A DNA stretch of 64,000 bases from Heracleum sosnowskyi (lineage: Eukaryota > Streptophyta > Magnoliopsida > Apiales > Apiaceae), in NCBI GenBank assembly GCA_030848705.1, contig CM061245.1, forward strand, positions 59,174,006 through 59,238,005, written 5' to 3'. A program made the translations under genes and the position numbers. Below are positions 36,475 to 45,600 of the stretch, piece by piece; the stretch's first letter is position 1, and each line of letters begins with the position of its first letter. Below the pieces are notes generated by a model. The model saw only the letters and a list, made by a program, of their open reading frames with translations. It did not search any database and had not been told where the DNA came from.

Positions 36475-36960
36475 AAAGTGTATTGTTAGACCCCAAAAAT
36501 GTTACAGTAGATGTTTATGTAACGTTTTGGCCAAAATTCGGCGTTACATTTGCCGGCGTTGCCTATGGCCTCTATTGCAACATTATGTGTACTTGTTGCA
36601 ACATTTTTTGAAATATTACAATAGCACTTTTTTGTAACACTTTTGTCTGTTTTAGTAACATTTTTAAGGTGTTACAATAGATTAATGCAACACTTGTTTG
36701 CAACATTTATTAAGTTGAAATGTTACAAAGTTAGTTTATTGTAACATTTTAATGCAACATTTTGATGCATTTTGCAATACTTTTTGGTTTTTTTGCAACA
36801 ACTATCTGCAACATTTTGATGCATGTTGTAATGCTTTTGGTTTTTTAGCAACATTTATCTGCAACTTTTTTATCCCTATTGTAATACTTTTAGATTTTAT
36901 TGGCAATTGTTATTTGCAACACTTTTTATTAGTCCAATTGCAATGTCCTATTTGAAATTT
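36475..36960. repeat. Left subterminal repeat region of the CACTA
   Basis: Dense short repeats of GTTACAATAG, TGCAACATTT and TGTAACATTT in both orientations, as expected for CACTA transposase binding regions. The right-hand counterpart is ~40985-41147 (TATTGTAACGC, GTTACAATAG). Small ORFs here are not genes. Confidence 0.75.
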
Positions 36961-38640
36961 CAATACACCAATCACAAAAGCATACCAAACCACAAATCAC
37001 ATTCCAAAATTTTGAAATGGCAAACCAACGAAACATAAGTCAATAAAGCCCAAAGTCGGGTTGTAGCACAATATCATCTTACATCTAGTACTTAAGTCAA
37101 ATTACCAACCTACTAAAAAAAGTAAGCACATACAAAGTAAAAGAACTGATCATAAACCATCACTTTTGTCATCCTCATGATTGTCGACTCATGATCATTG
37201 TCTTCCAGATTGTCCTTCATATCCATTGCAACATAGTAAACAGCATCCTGTTTGGAACAATCCCTGTTTTTCAAAGCATTGGAGATCAGAGCTTGCAGAT
37301 GTATATCATAATTAATATCAAAACAGAAAATAGTAAAACCCTTTTTTAGTACCTACCAATAGCTCCATGGATAGTTTTCAAGAGTGCATTATGTTTGTTA
37401 CAAAGAGCTAACTTATAGCTAGACGCCTATACCTTTGTAAAGATTATGTTACCAGAATGTCATTGTTGTTCATAATATTTTTAAAATCAGGTTATCAACA
37501 GTTGAGGACTTAACAGGGAACAAAAATATACCACCTTGGAGGCAAGCAAATCCCTATCGAATAAATAGAAACACGAAAACAGATCATGTCTCCGTTATAG
37601 TGTAATTAAGTGATCATATTTCCAATTTTAGTGGATAAATAGTGAAATTATATTCTTAAAGACGGGGAACTCAAGATATAATAACTCTGGATTCTACAGC
37701 TCTATGCATTTACAAACTTCATTCTTTTAATATGAAATGGCCAATTCTGCGAACATACAAGAATTTTTTTTTCGTAAAACTGTTGCAAATGAAGTGGGAT
37801 GAAGGTAGTAGAAGACTAATAGAGATCTCACTTTTTTTCGTAAAACTGTTGCAAATGTATTGATACTGTTTCTGATCCCTTATGCTAACAGATTTTCTGG
37901 AAACTCAACAACTAAGCCAATAACGATCTTGCAAGGTCATAAAAAAGATATGGCAATTAAACAATCCCAATGCTAATGTAAAGAATAAGGCGACAAAATA
38001 AGGAAGTAAAAGAATCATACAATTAGAAACCATATTGTCTTGTTTGGTTTGAGGTCGCTATCAGCTGGACATTCTTAGCTAAACATCAGTTTATCAAGAG
38101 AATAGAATAGAATAACAAATGCTTAAAAAGAACAAAACACCACTTTATAACTCTAGTTTCAATAACAAATGCTTAAAAAGAACAAAACACCACTTTATAA
38201 ACGAAACCCAAATTTTCAAAAGAATCTTAAACTAGTTTGAGCATCCCTTGCCGATCCTTGACTGGAACATGATATATCTACGTCGATTAACAGTTTCAGT
38301 AGAAGGTAATTAGTAGCTCTAAGTCATAAACTCCAACTGAATAGAATTAATAATGAGTATCAGGTTGAAAACTGAGGTTTTTTATGCTAAACTCTGAATC
38401 CAACTAACATTTAGAAACTCGATGCATGCGCACACCAGTAGCATTTTATATTTGTGTAAATCTCAACTAGTAACTTGGTTCAAATTCACAATACGAGATA
38501 TATCATTTGATTTCAGTGGCTCCTCCCCATAGAACTTTATTAGATGAAGTTTCAGACTATCAACCTAGCAAAGATGACACATATATATAAATAGGCAGCT
38601 TACTACCTTTGTCAATATTTGAACACCTTAATTATTGGAC
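36961..38640. other. CACTA interior, unassigned; possible captured exons
   Basis: AT-rich, intron-like sequence. On the minus strand 37150-37310 is open with a plausible protein stretch (KNRDCSKQDAVYYVAMDMKD), and 37367-37434 is another open piece ending at a GTAGGT donor-like site; they could be exons of a captured gene I do not recognise. Two local duplications occur: a ~40-base block (AACAAATGCTTAAAAAGAAC...) at ~38115 and ~38164, and TTTTCGTAAAACTGTTGCAA at ~37771 and ~37836. Confidence 0.3.
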
Positions 38641-38646
38641 TTCTAC

Positions 38647-38956
38647 CAGTTTTGGAGCAAAATCTTTTGTTGTTATGATGTAATCTGGAGCTATGCAGGC
38701 TTGTCCATTGTTGCATCCCCACTTTCCTGAAATAATTCGACTTACAACAACCTGATAAGATAAATAGAAATTTGAGTTATAACAAAAGAAAGAGCCGGTA
38801 GTAGTGGACCATAGGAAAAAAAAGGGGGGAACTTTTCTACTTTTAAATTAATGTCTGAATCAACAATAACTGGGCATTTTCCTCCAAGCTCCAAGACTAC
38901 AGGCGTTAAGTGCTTCGCTGCAGCAGCCAGTACAATACGTCCAACTTTTGAGTTTT
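38647..38956 (-). pseudogene. Captured aldehyde dehydrogenase fragment, ALDH3-like, two exons
   Basis: Minus strand. Exon 38956-38841 follows TTTTGCAG and encodes a stretch with AAAAKHLTPVVLELGGK, ending before a GTAGAA donor. Exon 38751-38647 follows TTATCAG and encodes SGKWGCNNGQACIAPDYI, ending before GTAGAAG. The join is in phase. ELGGK and the catalytic-Cys context GQACIAPD are hallmarks of family 3 aldehyde dehydrogenases, which oxidise fatty and other aldehydes with NAD(P). Only ~73 of roughly 480 residues are present. Retained introns show capture at DNA level rather than from mRNA. No upstream or downstream exons are recognised, so it cannot make an enzyme. Confidence 0.88.
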
Positions 38957-39448
38957 CTGCAAAAGGACAGTGGTTTTATACTTAGAAAAACTAGATTCTG
39001 ACTGCATAAATTTCACCAGCCAGTTGCTCAATACTGGAGTTGCAATGAAAAAGACATGTAAGACAACTTCTGAAGAGAAAGCTTTTCAAAAAAGATGTTG
39101 GCCTGTTGGGGTTCTGTATTAAAAATCCAGTCTCTAGAAGATATATTAAAGGCATTAACTTGATGATTATCCATGACAATTCTGATTGTTGATATAGAAA
39201 CCCCCTGGTGCAGTTTCACTGTAATTGCAATATATCCAAAACATGAAAAAAATTCTACGTGTTTTTTCCAGTATATACTAGTGATGATTCTGGGAGAAGA
39301 TATTTGCCTATGCTGATTGCAAAAATGAACTTGTACCTGCTAAATTTTAAATCTTCTTTTTGCCAGTTAGTTTTATAAAATTATTGCTTTCATTTTTGTT
39401 ACCTTTAATTCTATACACGCACCCTACAATCTAAGATTAGCATTTCAG

Positions 39449-39820
39449 ACAGAGATCCAAGAGGCAACAGATCAAGCTGCAGATCTAGTTCGATGTTTAG
39501 GGAAAAACAAAAATGATATGACAAGAAGCCTCAACACTGACCTAATAAAAGGTGTTTATAGCTCAACAGAACGACTTCAACACGCCATTGACCTGCATTC
39601 CTATCTCCTTGGTTCCAGTTATGATGCACCAGATAACTCAGCTAAGCTACTACCCAAACAACTCTCTCGCTCTTTTACACCCACACTCTCTGAGCTGTAA
39701 GAGCAATTGGCTGAACTTGATGCTGAAGTCCCAGAGCTTACACTTTCTCTAGCTGGCCAAGACACACCTGCTGTAATCATTCCCGTGACGCCAACTGTTG
39801 AATCTTACGGCTTACCATGA
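39449..39820 (+). pseudogene. Captured last-exon fragment, possibly aluminium-activated malate transporter (ALMT)
   Basis: Open sequence begins after a CATTTCAG acceptor at 39441-39448 and runs to a TGA at 39818-39820, with one in-frame TAA at 39698-39700. It encodes a helical segment (EATDQAADLVRCLGKN) followed by RLQHAIDLHSYLL and an acidic tail. The LQ-x-IDxHSYLL stretch resembles the cytosolic C-terminal region of plant ALMT anion channels as I remember it. No channel domain is present. The ATG at 39518 is internal and probably not a real start. Another helical plant protein is possible. Confidence 0.45.
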
Positions 39821-40354
39821 GTGAGTCAAGTTCAGAATTACGCATTCTGTGTTCATTTACTGCAGAATTTTGACAGTAGGAAATAAAACAAACAACAATC
39901 TCAAAAAACAATTAAACCTAAACTGTATAGTACAAGGCATATATATATACACAGTAAAAATAGTAAGACAAGAGATATATGTCTATACACACATATACAT
40001 GTACCTGCAAGATCTGGGGATTGGTCAAGGCCTGGAACTAAAAGAGATAGCAGGAGACAAAGATCAAACTCCGAAAGCTTTTACTAAACAAAGACATTCA
40101 CTAGTACTATATAAAAAATCATGTACATGTGGGCTGTTACGTAGAAAATCCAAATTTCCCACACTTGAGCTCCAAAAAAAATGACAATAATTATCGATTC
40201 AACAAAGATCGATTACTGAGCAGAATAAAAATATCCGCTTATCAATACCTGTGGGAACAGATTTAGAGGATTTTCATACGGATATCAAAAACAGTAAACA
40301 CAATAAGATGAAAACTGCTGGGATAAAAAAAAGAGCAAAGATCCACAACTAACA

Positions 40355-40443
40355 TAAACCTTTGAGGAATCAAGCTTCCCAGCCAGAGCAAGCAACAATA
40401 TAGTCTTCCCAGAACTCGGAATTCCAAAATAGCGAACATCAAA
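40355..40443 (-). pseudogene. Captured ABCG/PDR transporter exon fragment with Walker A
   Basis: The minus strand encodes FGIPSSGKTILLLALAGKLD. This is the Walker A region of full-size ABCG (PDR) transporters, where GPPSSGKT followed by LLLALAGKL is characteristic. The second Gly-Pro is changed here (GIP). About 30 residues are recognisable, and the surrounding sequence does not continue the domain. It is therefore a fragment of the first ATP-binding domain with no transport function by itself. Confidence 0.7.
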
Positions 40444-40549
40444 ACTAGTCCACATAAAAAGTTCACACAAATTAAACACAAAAATCTTCCTAATTAACAC
40501 AAAATTCCTACTAATTTAATACTAATACCAGAAACAAAAACTTCACAAA

Positions 40550-40925
40550 TAAAAAAATCATAAACATAAATAATCGAAGATTTTCACATTCATACATATA
40601 TATACACATGTATAATCCAATATAAATGAAAAAGATGGATACCTTACATCTAATTGAATCTCTAATTGAATCTTTACCCTAACTGAAGCTCCAATCAGTT
40701 TTGGGGTTTTTGGTTCTCTAATCAGTTTTAGGGATTTGATGAGAGAGGTGTGGGAGATGAGAGAGAGAGAGAGAGAGAGAGAGATCAGAGGTCGAGAGAG
40801 AGAGAGAGAGATATTAGAGGTTGAGTGAGAGAGGCGTGGGAGGGATTGTTTTTTTGTGTAATTAAATTTTATTTTATGAGGGATTGTGTTTTTGGGCTCT
40901 GGTACGAAATATTTTGATGCCAATT
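40550..40925 (-). other. UTR-like segment with GA repeats in the CACTA
   Basis: On the minus strand this reads as CT-rich leader-like sequence with (CT)n runs (40758-40784 and ~40794-40811), then AAACCCCAAAACTGATTGG and a possible donor at AAGGTATCC, upstream of the ABCG fragment. It could be a captured promoter/5' leader. The 121-residue ORF across it is low complexity and not convincing. Confidence 0.35.
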
Positions 40926-41147
40926 TCTAGCCCGCCCAGCCAAAGGTTTAAATTCCCGCCTTTAAATTCTGGTGAATTTGATTTAAAACGTAATAGGTAT
41001 TGTAACGCTTTTTCAAAAGTATTGCAATTGTCAAAATGATACTTCCGCTTGTAACAATTTTCAATTTTATATAACGTTTTTTAAAAATGTTACAATAGAT
41101 TAACAAGTCTTTTGTTTATAGCAACACTTTATGCAACACAAACCTAG

Positions 41148-41181
41148 TTTGGGGTTGCAATAGGTCAAATATGGTGTAGTG
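41148..41181 (-). repeat. Right terminal inverted repeat of the CACTA
   Basis: It ends GGTGTAGTG; on the minus strand it starts CACTACACCA. It is followed by the duplicated TGC. Confidence 0.9.
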
Positions 41182-41908
41182 TGCAATCAAGCTTGATGAA
41201 GACAAGAAAGGCAAAAGAGTAGACATCAAGGTTTTTAGAGGCATGGTTGGATCACTACTCTATCTCACAGCTAGCAGGCCTGATATCATGTTTGCCACAT
41301 GCCTTTGTGCAAGGTTCCAGTCTGATCCCAAGGAATCTCACATGATGGCTATCAAAAGAATCTTCAAGTATCTGAAGGGGACTCCTAATCTTGGGCTATG
41401 GTATCCAAAGGGCACTGGGTTCAACCTGGTTGGTTACACAGATTCTGATTATGCTGGATGCAGAATTGACAGGAAGAGCACCTCTGGAAGCTGTCAATTC
41501 CTAGGTCAAAGGTTAGTGTCCTGGTTTAGTAAGAAACAACAATCCACAGCAACATCCACAGCTGAGGCTGAATATATTGCTGCTGGAAGTTGCTGTGCTC
41601 AATTGCTTTGGATTAGAAATCAACTCATGGATTATGGGCTAGTGTTAGAACACATTCCTCTAATGTGTGATAATACTAGTGCAATATCCATAGTTGCCAA
41701 TCCTGTTAATCATTCTACTACAAAGCACATTGAGATCAGGTACCATTTCATTAGGGAACATGCTGCAAATGGTACCATAGAAGTCTCGTATGTTCCAACT
41801 GAGAAACAATTAGCTGACATATTTACTAAACCTCTGAATGAAGCAGTCTTCAACAGACTTGTGAGTGAAATTGGAATGCTTAATCCTTCATTTAGTTGCT
41901 CTAAGTAA
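41182..41908 (+). pseudogene. SIRE-type pol, C-terminal part (end of RT and RNase H)
   Basis: After the duplicated TGC the pol frame resumes in phase at 41185 and runs to the TAA at 41906-41908. It carries GSLLYLTASRPDIMFA (end of RT), GYTDSDYAGC, STAEAEYIAA (RNase H) and LADIFTKPL, the normal copia pol C-terminus. The ATG at 41243 is internal, so this part has no start of its own. The interruption is a single clean transposon insertion; there is no other lesion in this half. Confidence 0.92.
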
Positions 41909-42060
41909 GTATGCCAGTAAATTGTTGCAGCAGTAAATTTTCACTGTATTTAAATGCTCTATTCATATGGAGTGAAAATTAGCTGAGATATGATTTATAA
42001 ATATTTCAGTATTTTACTGCATATTTTTCAAAATCACATTTGTTAGTAAAGTTGTGAGCT

Positions 42061-42510
42061 TTTGAGACATCTCGATATAGATGATTTTCAGAGTTCACGA
42101 CACAGTTCAAATAAAACAGACTTATATCGTAAACTGTTGAGATTGTGAGACTTCGCGACATAGTTCATTTCATGAGTTTGCGACATAGCTCATTTTATGA
42201 CTTCGCGACTTAGAATAACTATATCGACAAGTCTCCACATTTGACAGAATTTTGATTTAAATCAATTTTATTTCAAAATTTGATAAAAGTCTGACAATTT
42301 GCTTAAAATTCCTAAAAGAGAGCTTTAGACAGGGTATTTCTACTATATCGCAAAGTCTCCCCGATCCTTTCATCTTGAGGACTTTGCGACTTAGTTCATT
42401 TCTGAGACTATGCGATATACTGTGCTAGACTTTGCGGTACATGCCATTTTTTGACTTCGCGACATACAAATAGACTGTACAAATTCATAACTCCATATCG
42501 CAGTGTCTCT
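42061..42510 (+). promoter_or_regulatory. TCGC-motif cluster upstream of the third ORF
   Basis: About ten copies of a 14-15 base motif in both orientations: GACTTCGCGACATAG (42149), TTTGCGACATAG (42178), GACTTCGCGACTTAG (42199), TATATCGCAAAGTC (42343), GACTTTGCGACTTAG (42380), GACTATGCGATATA (42406), GACTTCGCGACATA (42453) and CATATCGCAG (42493). The reverse complement, CTATGTCGCGAAGTC, matches the motif clustered before the LTR TATA box at 30406-30800. 41909-42060 between pol and this cluster is AT-rich with nothing recognisable. Role as a shared control element is inferred. Confidence 0.7.
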
Positions 42511-42514
42511 ATCA

Positions 42515-42522
42515 TATAAATA
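42515..42522 (+). promoter_or_regulatory. Internal TATA box for the third ORF
   Basis: TATAAATA lies 102 bases before the ATG. It is followed by a CA/CT-rich, ATG-free leader ending TCTCTCTCTCGAAATGGC. This is the layout of an ordinary plant promoter and 5' leader and suggests that the third ORF has its own transcript. Confidence 0.6.
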
Positions 42523-42623
42523 CCCTTTTCTAACCGTTCACAACTTTTCATCTTGTCTATTGCTCTCAAACTCTCAAACCTAAGCACAAATTCTCTACTC
42601 TCTTTTTCACTCTCTCTCTCGAA

Positions 42624-45600
42624 ATGGCACCCAAATCTCAAACAGTATCATCCTCTATCCCTTTAACCATTCCCAAAGAAACCAATCTTCTCACCATTCC
42701 CTCTGAGGCTGAGGCTAACCCAAGGTACAAGTGTTTTGTACGGTTCTTGAACACTTCCTACCTACGCCAAGCCCTAACCCTGAACCCTACCTTGTATGTC
42801 GATGTGTTGGAAGGATTCTGGAGAACGGCGTTGGTATCAACAATGGCTAGGAAAGATGGAACCTCATTCCAGGAGGTTAGTTGTTCAATTGGAGGCAAAC
42901 ACTTTCAGTTTGGTGAAAGGGAAATCAATGAAGCTTTGGGGTTCAAGATGGAGGGTCATGACCAAGAAGCTACAGATGCTCAAATCGTAGATTTCATGAC
43001 CTTCATTCGGTATGCTGATGAGATAGATACTGGAAAGCTGAATAAGAAGTTTGTGAGAAGGGAGTGGTCATTTCTGTTTGACGCACTCCAGAAGGTGTTT
43101 CTCTGCAGGAAGACAGGATGGGACCATATCAGTCACATTCTTGTGAAGCTAGCCTACTCCTTGGCAAACAACCAGGAGATCAATGTGGGAGCCATAATTC
43201 TCAAAGAATTGGCTCAGAGGCTAGGCAGGACCGTTCGTGGTAGAGGTAATGACATCTTTTACCCTCATTTCCTTCAAGTTATTTTAAATTTTCTTGATGC
43301 AAATGTCCATGAATTGGAGGGTATAGATAACACTAAAATGGCTTATTCCAAGTCCATGTCCAAAGTACTATTTGGCTCATTGGACACAAGGAATCAAGTG
43401 GATGTGATTCTAAGTGTGACCAAGCATATGCAGGACACATTTGAGTCTTATCCACTTGATAAGCCCATATACCATGCTCTTTCCTGGACAGGGGAGGCTG
43501 AGACTGAAGGAGCTACACAGTCTAACCCCAGCCTTCCCATCCCATCCAGCAACCCCACTGCAAACAGTACCATAGAAGTTAGGCAGCCAAGTGCATCAAT
43601 CTCTCAAAAGATTGGTGTTACTAAAAAGAAGTCAAAGAAGAGAGCCCTAGAAGTGATAAATGAATCTGTAGAGATAGCTAGTGAGAATCCTGAGTCACCT
43701 CTCACCAGACAAAAGAAGAAATCCAAATCCAAACCTACCACTGGATCCTCCCAACAGGATTCAGATGTGGAAAAAGGGGTACACCTGTTACTGTCCATGG
43801 CCTCTCAACAGGTCATTGGCATTGAAAAGAGCAGCCTCCCCACTGCACCTTGTACAGAGTCTGCACAGGGTCAAGACCTCACTCTTGACCCTAGGAGTGC
43901 TAAGGCTGATAATACACAGAGTGGAGAGCACATCACTGTTGAAACTCCTCCTATTTCTCAGGGGGAGTTGCCACAATCTAATCTAAACCCCACTTCTCTC
44001 TCAGATTCTTCCATAAAAATTTCTTCTGAACAAGAGAGTCATTCCAATGACAATCTTGCCTTTGATCAATCACAATTCTCTCCTGTGATTGAGCCAATTT
44101 CAAGTGACATGGTGCATGACACTATGCTCACCACCCAGGAACCACATCTAGTTGGTCAGGGAATGCATGCTGGGGCATATCCTAATGACACCAACACAAA
44201 CATGGAGGATTCACCAGTTTTCACTGGAGACTCTATGCCAAATTCTCCCATCCTTAGGGATGTGGAACTGTCTTCACAGACAAATAGGGCTGATGTTGTA
44301 ACACATCCCATTTCAATGGAGACAACATCAGACCCTACAGCCATTCCAAGGCTGGGGGAGACTCAAAATCTTACATCTCATGAAGTGCCTAGCACTAACT
44401 CTCACTTGGCTCAGGCCACTATGTCAGAATGGCTGAAGCCTGTGCACCATGACAGGCCTTCAGGATCATCATCTGTGCCTTCCAAAATGACAGAAGAAGC
44501 CATACAAGATCTCCATGTGGCACAGATTGATGAGTTCTCAAAGATAGCTCAACATCTCCTCACCTCAAATCTCCCAAATGCTGATTATGAAGCCATTTTA
44601 CTCTGCCACAAGGAGGATGTTGAGGCTCAGCAGGAGAAGATAGTGGATGCAGCTGAACCAGAGGGAAATGTGGATGCCTGGTTGGATGCTAAGAGGACTC
44701 TCAAGCTCAAGGATGCCCTAGCTTTTCTAAGAGAAGCATACCTAACTTCTCTGGGCTCCAATGCAAAGGATCTCTCTCCTGCTGCCATCTATGATGCTGT
44801 TAATGATGTCTACAGGAATCAATTAAAGGCTCTGCACTATCTTGGGAAAGGGCTTCAATCAGAGATTTTTTCAATCCAGGAGGTGACAGACAGATCCCTC
44901 ACTCAGCTCAGAAACTCATATCTCTCTGATTTTCCCAAGGTGGATGGCATCCTTAAAGAAATCCAGAAGACAAACTCTACTGTAAACATGATGGACCTCT
45001 CTCTGGCCATGGTCACAGACAACATCAGGAAGCTGGCTACAACCCTGGAAAATCAAGTCAAGGCCAATATCAACTCAAATGCAATGCTGAATGTCATTTG
45101 GAAGAATCAATATGGTGACAAATTGGTGGATGAGGTCCCTCTGTCAAACATCTCCAAATTTGAATTTGCCAAGCTCAAGGATCAATCTCTCAATTCTTTC
45201 AAGTCTCAACAGCTATTCTCAAAGGTGGATGGTCTTGAAAGAGAAGTGGCCTCTCTGACAGATGAAAACAAGGAGCTTGCCAACTCTCTAAAACAGCTCA
45301 ATGACAAACTGGATGCCCAAGGCAACAACACCTCCAATATCCTGCTGGTGCAACAACAGATGCTGACTTCAATGATGAAACAAATGAACCTGCCTATCCC
45401 TGGGGAAGCTCAAGACATCTTGTCTGATCCCAAGCCTAAGGGGGAGAAACAAAAGGAGGTCATTCTGAAACAGAAAGGGGGAGTACCTGCCAAGCAGCCA
45501 AAGCATAAGGGCAAGGGCAAACTCATTGAAGAAACCATAAAGCCAATCATTCTCCCCCCTGTAGAGGTCATAAGTGCAGAAGGTCAGAAGAGCACAATCT

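Larger units (their letters stand above)
36441..41181. mobile_element. Non-autonomous CACTA element carrying host gene fragments, 4741 bp
   Basis: Both ends read CACTACACCA inward. The terminal inverted repeat of ~33 bp also shares TGACCTATTGCAACCCCAAA, with a few mismatches in between. The host site is duplicated as TGC (36438-36440 and 41182-41184), the 3-bp size typical of CACTA/EnSpm. No transposase is visible, so it would depend on one made elsewhere. It carries pieces of at least two and probably three host genes (38647-38956, 39449-39820, 40355-40443). Confidence 0.93.

Noticed and set aside
40558..40923. 121-residue minus-strand ORF in the CACTA
   Set aside because: It is driven by GA/CT repeats; better read as leader-like or captured non-coding DNA.
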